DNA from: an uncultured Rhodopila sp.
GTDB lineage: Bacteria; Pseudomonadota; Alphaproteobacteria; Acetobacterales; Acetobacteraceae
Assembly (NCBI GenBank): GCA_903851415.1
Contig: CAINOE010000174.1
Coordinates: forward strand, 21,100-85,099
Reading direction: 5' to 3'
Length of the DNA stretch: 64,000 nucleotides
Both the position numbers and the translations under genes were made by a program. Below the pieces are notes generated by a model. That model saw only the letters and a list, made by a program, of their open reading frames with translations. It had not been told where the DNA came from and ran no database searches. Of this stretch, positions 56,020-64,000 are shown piece by piece. The first letter of the stretch is position 1. Each line of letters starts with the position of its first letter.

Positions 56020-56111
56020 CCGGGCGCTGCACCGGGACAGGCGTTGGCGATCCCTGGAGGGCAGCGCAATTCCGTTGTAGGCGTGGGTCTGACAAACCCC
56101 TGCGAGGACTT

Positions 56112-56750
56112 ATGCCGTCGAGCGCCGCCGTTCGACTCTTGTGTCGCGATGAGCGCTTCGCCGCCCTGATCAGCCGCGTCGGTCCGCCGCTGATTCAGGT
56201 CCAGCGCCAGCGCAGCCCGTATGAGGCTCTGATCCGCGCCATCGCGCACCAGCAACTGCACGGACGCGCGGCGGAGGCGATCCTGGCGCGGTTCTCCGCC
56301 CTGTTCCCCGGCGATGCCTTCCCCGATCCCGCCGCCGTGCTGGCCACCGAGGAGGCGGCGCTGCGCGGCTGCGGCTTTTCCGGCGGCAAGATCGCGGCGC
56401 TGCGCGACATCTGCGCCCGGACGCTGGACGGCACGGTGCCGACGCGCCGGGAGTCGCTTCGGCTGACGGATGAGGCGCTGATCGAGCGGCTGACCGGCAT
56501 CCGCGGCGTCGGGCGCTGGACGGTGGAGATGCTGCTGATCTTCACGCTCGGCCGCCCGGACGTGCTGCCGGTGGACGATTTCGGCGTGCGCGAGGGCTAC
56601 CGGGTGCTGCATGGCCTCGACGCCCAGCCAAAGCCCAAAGCCCTCGCGGAGATCGGCCTTGCCTGGTCGCCGCATCGTTCGATGGCGACGTGGTACCTGT
56701 ATCGCGCCGCCGAGGAAGCGCGCAAACAGGGGTCTGTCAGCCGGGCCTGA
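56112..56750 (+). CDS. AlkA-type DNA-3-methyladenine glycosylase II
   Basis: The 212-residue protein has the helix-hairpin-helix LTGIRGVGRWTVEMLL and the catalytic Asp in VLPVDDFGV, the HhH-GPD pattern. It lacks the N-terminal TBP-like domain of E. coli AlkA. It removes alkylated bases. Confidence 0.9.
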   Translation: MPSSAAVRLLCRDERFAALISRVGPPLIQVQRQRSPYEALIRAIAHQQLHGRAAEAILARFSALFPGDAFPDPAAVLATEEAALRGCGFSGGKIAALRDICARTLDGTVPTRRESLRLTDEALIERLTGIRGVGRWTVEMLLIFTLGRPDVLPVDDFGVREGYRVLHGLDAQPKPKALAEIGLAWSPHRSMATWYLYRAAEEARKQGSVSRA

Positions 56751-56869
56751 GGCAGGCCTGCGCCCTCCGGGCGGCACACGGCTGGGCCTTGGCATAAAAA
56801 TCGGGAGGCCAAAAGCCGCATCGCATGATAAGTGCGGTACCGAAAGAGACTTTATGTCGGGGTTGCGTC

Positions 56870-57046
56870 ATGGCCAAAACGTGGTTCACGGGTGTCATTG
56901 CATCGATCGAGGCCTGGGCGGAAGGCAGCCCGGAACGGGTTCAGCTTCTGATGCTGCTGATCTGGGTCGCGTTCGGTGTCATTGCCCTGATGATCATCGC
57001 GATTATTGCTGTTTTCATGCTGCCGGCGGCAACGTGGTCGCTGTAG
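56870..57046 (+). CDS. small single-pass membrane protein
   Basis: The 58-residue protein has one long hydrophobic segment (VQLLMLLIWVAFGVIALMII) after a short charged start. ATG 56870 follows an in-frame upstream extension to 56825. No family is recognised. Confidence 0.5.
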   Translation: MAKTWFTGVIASIEAWAEGSPERVQLLMLLIWVAFGVIALMIIAIIAVFMLPAATWSL

Positions 57047-57073
57047 CGCCGATGCCGGGGGTTGCGAGGAAAC

Positions 57074-58609
57074 CTAATCCAGCACCGCATGCGCCTCGGC
57101 CGCCGGGGTCAGGCGCGGCCGGCGCATCACCAGAAGCAGCAGCAGCGACGGCAGCGTGGTGAAGATCATCATCCGATAATCATCGATATACGCTATGATC
57201 TGCGCCTGCTGGTTGACCAGACCGTCCAGCGCCGCCGCGCCGTGCGCCTGCATCGGGTTCCAGGCCCGCGCGATTTGGCCTCCATCCTGCAGGGCGCGGT
57301 TGAACGGAGTCACCGAGGCGCCGATCTGCTCATGCAGCACCTGCGTGTTGTGCGACAGCAGGGCGGAGGTGACGGACACGCCCACCGCCGCGCCGATATT
57401 GCGGAACAGCGCGAACAGCGACGTGCCGTCGGTGCGGTATTGCGGCGGCAGGGTGGCGAACGCCATCACCTGAAGCGGCAGGAACACGAAGCCGATCCCG
57501 GCGCCCTGCACCATGATCACGGCGATGATCCGCCATTGCGCGATGCCGGGCGTCCAGCCCGTCATCTCCCACGACGACCAGGACAAGGCCAGAATCCCGC
57601 CCGCCATCAGGATGCGCGGATCCATCCTGTTCGCCAGCCGTCCGCCGGTCAGCATCGCCGCCATCGTGCCGATGCCGCGCGGCGCCATGATCAGCCCGGC
57701 CGTCTCCACCGGGTAGTTCGCCAGGTTTTGCAGCCACGGCGCCATCAGCGCGGAGCTCGATACCAGGATCGTCCCGGTCGCGAACATCAGCATCAGGCCC
57801 GCCGCGAAGTTGCGGTCCCTGAACAGCACCGGCGGGATGAACGGCTTCTCCGCGGTGATCATGTGCACGATGAACAGGTAGACGCCCAGGCCGCCGAGGA
57901 CCGCCTCGGCGATCACCTCGCGGGAGGTGAACCAGTCCTGGTCCTGGCCGCGGTCCAGCATCAACTGCAACCCTCCGATGCCCAGCGACAGCACGCCGAA
58001 GCCGATCCAGTCGAAACGGAGTTTGGCGTTGCCGAAGGAGCGGGGCATGCAGATCAGCAGGCCCAGCGTCGCCAGGATGCCGAACGGCAGGTTGATGTAG
58101 AAGACATAGCGCCAGTTGTACATCTCGGTCAGATACCCGCCGAGCGTCGGCCCGAGGATCGGCCCCACCATCACGCCGACGCCCCAGATCGCCATGGCCA
58201 TGCCGCGCTGCTCGGGCGGGTAGATGTCCAACATGGTGGACTGCGACAGCGGCACCAGCGCCGCGCCGAACACGCCCTGCAGCAGCCGGAACACCACCAT
58301 CTGCGCCAGCGACTGCGCGGCGCCGCACATCATGGACGAGACGGTGAAGCCGACCAGGCAGGCGATGAAGAGATATTTCCTTCCAAACCGCGAGGCCAGC
58401 CATCCCACCGGCGCGGTCATGATCGCCGCGGCGGTGATGTAGGAGGTCAGGACCCAGGTGATCTCGTCATAGGTCGCCGACAGGCTGCCCTGCATGTAAG
58501 GCAGCGCCACGTTGGCGATCGTCTGGTCGAGCGCCTGCATCAGCGTCGCACCCACGGTGCAGAGCGTGAGGATCAGGCGGTGCGGTGCGGGCTCGTGCGG
58601 GGGTGGCAC
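57074..58609 (-). CDS. emrB: EmrB/QacA-type MFS multidrug exporter
   Basis: The 511-residue protein has 14 membrane segments, helix 1 with QALDQTIANVALPYM, motif A in GWLASRFGRKYLF and motif C GVGVMVGPILGPTLGG. These match DHA2 EmrB. It works with the EmrA adaptor and a TolC-type channel. The start is GTG 58609. Confidence 0.93.
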   Translation of the reverse strand: MPPPHEPAPHRLILTLCTVGATLMQALDQTIANVALPYMQGSLSATYDEITWVLTSYITAAAIMTAPVGWLASRFGRKYLFIACLVGFTVSSMMCGAAQSLAQMVVFRLLQGVFGAALVPLSQSTMLDIYPPEQRGMAMAIWGVGVMVGPILGPTLGGYLTEMYNWRYVFYINLPFGILATLGLLICMPRSFGNAKLRFDWIGFGVLSLGIGGLQLMLDRGQDQDWFTSREVIAEAVLGGLGVYLFIVHMITAEKPFIPPVLFRDRNFAAGLMLMFATGTILVSSSALMAPWLQNLANYPVETAGLIMAPRGIGTMAAMLTGGRLANRMDPRILMAGGILALSWSSWEMTGWTPGIAQWRIIAVIMVQGAGIGFVFLPLQVMAFATLPPQYRTDGTSLFALFRNIGAAVGVSVTSALLSHNTQVLHEQIGASVTPFNRALQDGGQIARAWNPMQAHGAAALDGLVNQQAQIIAYIDDYRMMIFTTLPSLLLLLVMRRPRLTPAAEAHAVLD

Positions 58610-58616
58610 GGTTTAC

Positions 58617-58706
58617 CCGTCATGGTGGGCGCAGGCCCACCATCCACGCCTTGAGGTGCGGGCTGCGGAAAAGGCGTGGATGGTCCGCCTGCGCGGACCA
58701 TGACGG
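58617..58706. repeat. complex REP/BIME-like element between emrA and emrB
   Basis: Outer arms CCGTCATGGT (58617-58626) and ACCATGACGG (58697-58706) are exact inverses. Inner arms ATCCACGCCTT and AAGGCGTGGAT are also inverse, and each side has its own hairpin (GGTGGGC ... GCCCACC; GGTCCGC ... GCGGACC). The 135-base emrA-emrB gap is largely made of this element. Confidence 0.85.
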
Positions 58707-58743
58707 GGAGAGAGCGTCGCGGGGCGCGCTATCGAACCGCCGG

Positions 58744-59844
58744 TCAAAACAGATCGCGCCAGGTCCGCCGGTGTCCGGTGTCGATCCCGGCGACCACGCT
58801 CATGCCCGCGCGCAGGTCCGGGTCGCCGTCCCTGCGCTCGACCTTGATCCGGACGGGGATGCGCTGCACCACCTTGACCCAGTTGCCGGAGGTGTTCTGC
58901 GCCGGCAGCACGGAGAACTCCGAGCCGCTGTTCGGCGCGATCGATTCGACTTCGGCCTTCCAGGTGACGCCGGGATAGGTATCCACCGTCAGGTCCACCG
59001 GGTCGCCCGGCTTGACATGCGTCAGTTCGGTTTCCTTCGGATTGGCCTCGACCCAGACCCGTTCGGTCGATACCAGTCCGAACGCCGCCGTCGCCGCGCC
59101 GAGATACATGCCCGGCTGCACCGACTCGACCTGCGTCACGATGCCGCTGAACGGCGCGTGAATCACCGCGTGGTCCAGTTGCCGCTGCGCCTCGTCCACC
59201 CTGGCCTGCGCCTGCAGGTAGTCCGACATGGTGCGGACGTCGATCTCGGGATTGCCGTTGAGCCGCGCCAACTGCACCGCGGCGGCGACCTTCAGGGCCT
59301 CGACCGCCTGGCTGTCCGCCATAAGCTGAAAGCGCGCGTTGTCGTAGTCCGCGCGGGTGACGCCGCCGCTTTTGATCAGGCCGGCATAGCGCTGGAAGCT
59401 GGCCTGGTCCGACGCGAGCTGCGCCTCCTTGACCTGCACGTCGCGCAGCATCCGCTGGTAGTCCAGCTTCATCGCGTTCAGCGTGGAGACCATGCCGTCG
59501 CGGGCGGCGGTCGCGCCGGCCAGGGCGATCTCGAACGGCCGCGTGTCGAGGCGCAGCAGGACGTCGCCCTTGCGCACCCTCTGGCCCTCATGCACCGGCA
59601 CCGCGGCGACGATGCCGGAGACGTCCGTCGCGATGATTTCCTTCGCCGCGCGGACATAGGCGTCGTCGATCGACACGACGCGTCCGCCGCTGACCCAATA
59701 CCCCGCCGTCGCCGCGATCACCGCCGCGATGCCGCCCAGCATCAGGATCGGGCGCAGCGCGCTGCGACTGATCCGTGGGCGGACCGGCGCATCCGCCACG
59801 CGGTTGCCGATGTGCGGGCCGGGCGAGGCGGCGGCTTGCGACAT
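58744..59844 (-). CDS. emrA: EmrA/HlyD-type membrane fusion protein
   Basis: The 366-residue protein has an N-terminal membrane helix (LMLGGIAAVIAATAGYWV), lipoyl-like segments VSGIVAAVPVHEGQRVRKGD and HAPFSGIVTQVESVQPG, and a coiled-coil hairpin between. It links the EmrB pump to an outer-membrane channel. It overlaps the marR stop by one base. Confidence 0.92.
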   Translation of the reverse strand: MSQAAASPGPHIGNRVADAPVRPRISRSALRPILMLGGIAAVIAATAGYWVSGGRVVSIDDAYVRAAKEIIATDVSGIVAAVPVHEGQRVRKGDVLLRLDTRPFEIALAGATAARDGMVSTLNAMKLDYQRMLRDVQVKEAQLASDQASFQRYAGLIKSGGVTRADYDNARFQLMADSQAVEALKVAAAVQLARLNGNPEIDVRTMSDYLQAQARVDEAQRQLDHAVIHAPFSGIVTQVESVQPGMYLGAATAAFGLVSTERVWVEANPKETELTHVKPGDPVDLTVDTYPGVTWKAEVESIAPNSGSEFSVLPAQNTSGNWVKVVQRIPVRIKVERRDGDPDLRAGMSVVAGIDTGHRRTWRDLF

Positions 59845-60320
59845 CAGACAGGCTCCCGCGTTTCGGTCTCGGCGCCGCGGCGCGAGGGATGGGAGTCCCG
59901 GGTCAGGTTGGCTTTCATCCGCAACAGGGCGTCGGTCATGGCCTCAATGGATTCCTCGCTGAGGCCGGCCGTGACCATGCGGGTCATGTCGGCGCGTTGC
60001 TCGTCGATCCCGCTCAGGACGCCGCGGCCCGGTTGCAGCAGATGCAGCCGCCAGATGCGGCGGTCGCGCGGGTCGGGGCGGCGCTCCACCATGCCGCGGG
60101 CCTGGAGCCGGTCGATCAGCCGCGCCACGGTTATCGGCTCGACTTCGAGGATTTCGGACAGTTCCTTTTGCGAGATGCCGGGCTGGCGTTCGAGCCAGAT
60201 CAGGATCGCCCATTGCGCCCGGGTCATGCCGTTCACGCGCGCGCGCTTGTCGGCGTCGACACGCAGCAGGCGTGCAACGTCATGCAGCAGGAAAAGCAGA
60301 TCCCGGTGGAAATCGTCCAA
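59844..60320 (-). CDS. MarR family transcriptional regulator
   Basis: The 158-residue protein has the MarR winged helix: MTRAQWAILIWLERQPGISQ, then LSEILEVEPITVARLIDRLQ and ARGMVERRPDPRDRRIW. It likely represses the emrAB genes and releases on drug binding. It is the first gene of the operon, and a palindrome lies upstream. Confidence 0.92.
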   Translation of the reverse strand: MDDFHRDLLFLLHDVARLLRVDADKRARVNGMTRAQWAILIWLERQPGISQKELSEILEVEPITVARLIDRLQARGMVERRPDPRDRRIWRLHLLQPGRGVLSGIDEQRADMTRMVTAGLSEESIEAMTDALLRMKANLTRDSHPSRRGAETETREPV

Positions 60321-60344
60321 GGGCGTGTCCTCTGGTTGAAGCTG

Positions 60345-60364
60345 ATCATAAGCGGCGTTATGAT
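60345..60364. promoter_or_regulatory. palindromic operator for the MarR regulator
   Basis: ATCATAA (60345-60351) and TTATGAT (60358-60364) are exact inverses around GCGGCG. The site lies 24-44 bases upstream of the marR start, where a promoter is expected, and matches the size of MarR operators. Confidence 0.7.
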
Positions 60365-60458
60365 AGGGATGCCAGCCCGGTTGTCATGCAAGGGCTGCAA
60401 TGCCGCTACTCACCGGTAGGGCGGCGGCTTCCCGGTGCCCCAACCGCCCTGTCGCCAG

Positions 60459-60531
60459 GGGCCGGCCTGTCCGGGCCATCTCTTCCGGCCCCGTGCGGCG
60501 ATAGTTGGGCCGGACAGGCCGGGCCATGACG
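60459..60531. repeat. REP/BIME-like element
   Basis: The left arm (about 60459-60480) contains GGCCGGCCTGTCCGGGCCA. The right arm (about 60505-60531) contains the near-inverse TGGGCCGGACAGGCCGGGCC followed by ATGACG. It lies between the divergent marR and CodA-like genes. Confidence 0.8.
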
Positions 60532-60599
60532 ATAAGGGTTCATTTGCATCCGCCGTCCCCGGCTGGCACGGTCACGCCGGGCCGACGGAAGGTGACAGC

Positions 60600-61790
60600 A
60601 TGGACCTGATTATCCGCAACGCGCGCCTGCTCGGCGCGCCCGAACACGCGCCGGTCGATATCGGGGTCAGAGCCGGCCAGATCATCGCGATCGAGACCAA
60701 CCTGATGGCGAACGCGCCGGTGTTCGACGCCGGAGGCCACCTGACCTGCGCCGGCCTGGTCGAAACCCGCATCCACCTGGACACGAGCCGCACCATCGAC
60801 CGCTGCCCGCCGCCGGACGACGGCGATGCGGCGCAGGGCGCGGCCGTCAAGCCGAGCTTCACCGAGGCCGACATCTACCGCCGCGCCCGGCGGACACTGG
60901 AAGACTGCATCGAGCATGGCACCACCCGGATGCGCGCCCATGTCGCACTCGGTGCCGGCGTGGAACTGCGCGGCTTCGACGCTGTGGAAAAGCTGCGCGC
61001 CGACTTCGCCCGGGCCATCGACATCGAGTTGTGCGTCTTTCCGCAGGGGGGGCTGACGAACAATCCCCGCTCCGATGAGCTGCTGGTGGCGGCGCTGGAG
61101 CGCGGTGCGACGGTCATCGGCGCCGCGCCGGACGCCGATGCGGACAAGGCCGGGCAGATCCAACGGGTTTTCGAGCTGGCGCGCGTCTACGATGTCGATA
61201 TCGACATGAGCCTGGAGTCCGGCGAGGGCGCGGAGGAGTTGGATATCCATCTGGTGTGCGAACTGACCCGGCAATACGGGTTGGGCGGACGTGTCACGGT
61301 GGGGCATGGGGGCAGCTTCTCCGCCCTGCCCGCGCCGGACTTCCAGGCGCTGGCGCGCCGGATCGCCGATGCCGGCGTGGCGGTGACGGTGTCGCCGGCA
61401 ACCGGCCTGTTCATGACGGGACGCGTGGCGGATGCGAACGCCCTGGTGGAGAACGGGGTCAACTGTTCGATCGCAAGCGGTCATATCCTGGACCCGTACA
61501 CGCCCGACGGCGACGGCAACCTGATCCGCATGGCCAATTTGCAAGCCGATACCTGCCACATCGGCGATACCGGCGGGCTGCGTCAGTGTTTCTACATGAT
61601 AACGGAACGCGCGGCGATGCTGATGAACCTGCGGGATTACGGGATCGCCATCGGCAATCCGGCGGATCTCGTTATCATGGATGCGACGACCCCGGAACAG
61701 GCGGTTGCCGAGAAGCGTGGGCCTCTGGCGGTGTTCAGGCGCGGCGAACAGGCGGTGACGCTGGCAAGGGCGGACTTGCACGAGCCGTGA
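60600..61790 (+). CDS. CodA-like amidohydrolase, probably catalytically altered
   Basis: The 396-residue protein has the cytosine deaminase-like architecture with a composite sandwich at both ends and a TIM barrel. Several catalytic positions differ from CodA. The first HxH reads TRIHLD (R57 for His), the expected second-ligand site reads IDMSLES (S204 for His), and the late Asp site reads ASGHILDPY, with no Asp at the usual place. One family His is kept in VTVGHGG (H236). ATG 60600 has GGAAGGTG six bases upstream. It may bind rather than turn over a substrate, or use different ligands. Confidence 0.7.
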   Translation: MDLIIRNARLLGAPEHAPVDIGVRAGQIIAIETNLMANAPVFDAGGHLTCAGLVETRIHLDTSRTIDRCPPPDDGDAAQGAAVKPSFTEADIYRRARRTLEDCIEHGTTRMRAHVALGAGVELRGFDAVEKLRADFARAIDIELCVFPQGGLTNNPRSDELLVAALERGATVIGAAPDADADKAGQIQRVFELARVYDVDIDMSLESGEGAEELDIHLVCELTRQYGLGGRVTVGHGGSFSALPAPDFQALARRIADAGVAVTVSPATGLFMTGRVADANALVENGVNCSIASGHILDPYTPDGDGNLIRMANLQADTCHIGDTGGLRQCFYMITERAAMLMNLRDYGIAIGNPADLVIMDATTPEQAVAEKRGPLAVFRRGEQAVTLARADLHEP

Positions 61791-62222
61791 TGCGTTGAAC
61801 AGAAGCGATTAAGGCGCATCGTTACGGGTACGTAGGCGGCAGCGTGACCGGGCCGGACCAGGTCAGCCCGGGGGCATCCGGTTTGATCGCCACGTCGGCA
61901 GCCCTCGTGCCCGGGACTGCCGCCCGAACGAAGGCGAGGGCGGTGACCATGGCGAAAGATCGGATGTCGGTGGATATCCGCAGGATGGAGGGTTTGCCCG
62001 GGGCCATGTCCGAGCAATGGGTTCGTCACCACCGTGCAGGGACTGGACCGGTTTCCACGAAGAGCTGTTTGTAGCCACCGATCGGCCTTCCGCCAATTGG
62101 GGCATCATGGTTGGCGCCCGAACCATACCCCGAGTTGAATCGGAATAATTGACTTTCCGTGAAGAAGACGCGGGGCTATTGTGTGACAGGGCAACGGTTG
62201 TGCTGCCGGCAGGAGGGCGTGC
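61791..62222. other. spacer before the McrB-like gene
   Basis: About 430 bases with no supported gene. Minus-strand frames at 61822-62007 and 61863-62126 are short and could be gene remnants. AT content rises toward 62130-62165 (GAATCGGAATAATTGACTTT), as expected near a promoter. No tRNA or attachment site is seen. Confidence 0.45.
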
Positions 62223-64000
62223 GTGTCACGATACAATCCAGGCCACCCAAACACGAGCGCCACCCTATCTGCCGCCGCCGATTGGCGCGACCGATGCCTA
62301 CTGGAAGACCGCTCTATCCTGAGCGACGAGCCGCTTTGGGCAACTGAAGTGCTCGGTGAGGTCGATGAGCGATTCAACGGCCATCCGGACACCGGGAAGG
62401 ATCGGTTTCAGACAAAGCTGAAGCGACAGTTTTCAGATGGTTCGCCGCACGCGTGCAAACTTGTGGCCGAGATGCTTTGGGCCATGAACCTGTTTCCGAG
62501 CAACATCGGGCCGGACGCCAAACGTGTTGCGATCGTGGACGCATGGAGTTGGTCAGGACAGAAACTGCCGCAAGACCATCCCATGCTCGACCGCAGCCTT
62601 CTCAAGGGAATTGGGTCCGCTGGGCCGGGCTTTCTTGCCCACCGCCCGCGGGAGTTGCGGTTTTTCATCAATGCGACACGCAACTTAAAGGCCATCGGTG
62701 GGGGCGAACGGAGAATCTTGCTTTCTGAACCATGGACCTTCGCCCAATGGCTTGATGCGGTGCCGGACGATGGCTATCGCCAGCTTAAGCATATCCTCCC
62801 CTACCTATTATTCCCCAACGACTTCGAACGAATCGCTAGTCCCGGCGACATCCAGCGCATCCTTTTAGGCGTGGGACACATCGGCAAAGATCAACTTAAA
62901 CAGATGTCCAAGGTCGAGAAGGACAAGGCGTTGTACCAATTACGAGGTACGCTTGAGAAAAGCCGTCCGGACGGCGTTGATTTCTACGAGCCGATATACA
63001 GGCGGGTTTGGGATCCGGAGGAGCCGAGCATTGAGGGCAAGGAACCGCTGGAACCGGGCACCGACAAAGCGGACGACGCGCTTTCGTACGCACAGCAGCC
63101 ACTCAACCAAATCCTTTACGGCCCTCCAGGGACGGGAAAGACGTACAAGACGGTCGAGCGCGCTCTACAAATCCTGGTTCCGGCCTTTTTCAAAGAAAAC
63201 GAGGGGGATCGCGAGGCACTGAAGGGTCGATTCGACGAACTCGTTGAGGCGGGACGCATCCGGTTCGTGACCTTCCACCAGAGTTTCAGCTACGAAGACT
63301 TCGTGGAGGGATTGCGGGCAGAGGTGAGGCAAGACGGCTCCATTAACTACTGTGTCGCCGAAGGTGTGCTGAAATCGTTCTGCAAGTCGATGGCCCGCCG
63401 TCCGCGCATAGCACCGGGGACTTGTTTCGCGAGCGGGTACATCGTCACTCGCTCTACAGAGGAAATCCTCTGGCTGGAAAAGCCCAACGGTTCGAACCTT
63501 CCGATGCCTTGGGCAATTATCGACGAGCTAAATCGGCTGCTGACCGCAGGGGCCATCACGCTGGCGGACGTCCGGGAAAAGTCCGTGTTCTCGCGCGTTC
63601 CCGACTGCCGGCTCGAGAAGTTCATCGTTAATGGATACCCGAATATCCTCGCACATATCCTCGAGACCATCACGGTGCCAGGAAAGAAGCGCAACCCGCC
63701 AGAGAGTCACGTACTCATTATTGACGAGATCAATCGCGGCAACGTTTCCAAAATATTTGGTGAGCTGATCACATTGATCGAGCCGTCGAAGCGCGCCGGC
63801 GCCAGCGAAGCGCTGACTACGGTGCTGCCCTACTCCAAGCAATTATTCAGTTTGCCAATCGGGCTGCATATCATCGGCACGATGAATACAGCCGATCGCT
63901 CGCTGACGGGAATCGATGTCGCCCTGCGCCGGCGATTCGTTTTCGAAGAGATCGAGCCTGACTCGGGCTTTCTGGAAGGCGTGGAAATTGCCGGCGTCGA
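62223..64000 (+). CDS. McrB-type AAA+ restriction NTPase, truncated by the window end
   Basis: An uninterrupted frame of about 592 residues starts at GTG 62223, six bases after AGGAGG, and runs off the right edge. Residues 1-290 form an unrecognised region with FQTKLKRQFSDGSPHACKLV and LLSEPWTFAQWLD. The AAA+ part has Walker A ILYGPPGTGKTYKT (about 297-310), VTFHQSFSYEDFVEGL, Walker B HVLIIDEINRGNVSKIFGEL, the McrB-type IGTMNTADRSL and the arginine-finger region ALRRRF. McrB proteins with the nuclease McrC cut modified foreign DNA. McrC, if present, lies beyond the window. Codon use is less GC-rich than in most neighbours, suggesting transfer. Confidence 0.88.
   Translation, partial: MSRYNPGHPNTSATLSAAADWRDRCLLEDRSILSDEPLWATEVLGEVDERFNGHPDTGKDRFQTKLKRQFSDGSPHACKLVAEMLWAMNLFPSNIGPDAKRVAIVDAWSWSGQKLPQDHPMLDRSLLKGIGSAGPGFLAHRPRELRFFINATRNLKAIGGGERRILLSEPWTFAQWLDAVPDDGYRQLKHILPYLLFPNDFERIASPGDIQRILLGVGHIGKDQLKQMSKVEKDKALYQLRGTLEKSRPDGVDFYEPIYRRVWDPEEPSIEGKEPLEPGTDKADDALSYAQQPLNQILYGPPGTGKTYKTVERALQILVPAFFKENEGDREALKGRFDELVEAGRIRFVTFHQSFSYEDFVEGLRAEVRQDGSINYCVAEGVLKSFCKSMARRPRIAPGTCFASGYIVTRSTEEILWLEKPNGSNLPMPWAIIDELNRLLTAGAITLADVREKSVFSRVPDCRLEKFIVNGYPNILAHILETITVPGKKRNPPESHVLIIDEINRGNVSKIFGELITLIEPSKRAGASEALTTVLPYSKQLFSLPIGLHIIGTMNTADRSLTGIDVALRRRFVFEEIEPDSGFLEGVEIAGV

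Noticed and set aside
57062..58654. 530-residue plus-strand frame opposite emrB
   Set aside because: It consists of repeated His/Arg/Gln/Asp combinations typical of antisense membrane-protein codons. The minus strand encodes EmrB with all its motifs.
58585..60339. 584-residue plus-strand frame opposite emrA and marR
   Set aside because: It spans two recognised genes and a REP element without a domain of its own.
61822..62126. short minus-strand frames before the McrB-like gene
   Set aside because: They have no ribosome site or domain and overlap several other short frames. They could be remnants, but this cannot be supported.

Overview
The window is GC-rich, densely coded DNA from an alphaproteobacterium, most likely Rhodospirillales/Acetobacteraceae. 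This is inferred from the LexA box type (GTTC-N7-GTTC), a GapR (DUF2312) protein, a SecB/TimA pair, a DUF3035 lipoprotein, and a his operon with DUF2628 and GNAT genes interleaved. No rRNA, tRNA, CRISPR array, transposase or integrase was found.

Layout. (1) 0.3-15.8 kb is an exopolysaccharide locus. A minus-strand operon encodes a WbaP-type initiating transferase, a GT9 transferase, a Wzc-like co-polymerase/kinase, a GT-B glycosyltransferase and a Wzy-like polymerase. A divergent plus-strand operon encodes a GT39-like membrane transferase, a Wzx-like flippase and a GT2 transferase. A stand-alone thioesterase and a signal-peptide-less TIM-barrel glycosidase flank it. No Wza/OPX exporter is in the window. 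(2) 16.5-18.7 kb is a two-gene module: a cytoplasmic trypsin-like protease and a small partner. (3) 18.8-27.3 kb holds an AcuI-type reductase, a zincin, a PRISE-type reductase, an unknown protein, a NodT-type outer-membrane channel and an OprB-like porin. (4) 27.5-32.2 kb is a complete Liv-type ABC importer (G-F-K-H-M). (5) 32.4-42.7 kb holds small envelope and nucleoid proteins, SecB, TimA, a LutA-like protein, a J-protein, an MFS exporter and a DUF3035 lipoprotein. (6) 42.7-50.3 kb holds lexA, moeA, a DUF2272 lipoprotein and the his genes B-(DUF2628)-H-(GNAT)-A-F-E. (7) 50.4-56.8 kb holds an MHS transporter, a creatininase-like hydrolase, an operon of four paralogous small lipoproteins built around a BamE-like lipoprotein, and an AlkA-type glycosylase. 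(8) 56.9-61.8 kb holds a marR-emrA-emrB efflux operon with a palindromic operator, and a CodA-like protein that lacks most metal ligands. (9) 62.2 kb to the right edge is a truncated McrB-type AAA+ restriction subunit.

A family of palindromic REP/BIME-like elements recurs in intergenic spaces from 28 kb to 60.5 kb. A second inverted-repeat type lies at 22.5 kb.

The most interesting less-explained items are the paralogous lipoprotein operon, the protease plus small-partner module, the McrB-like protein with its uncharacterised N-terminal region, and the degenerate CodA-like protein. All functions are read from sequence motifs by eye. No database search was run.
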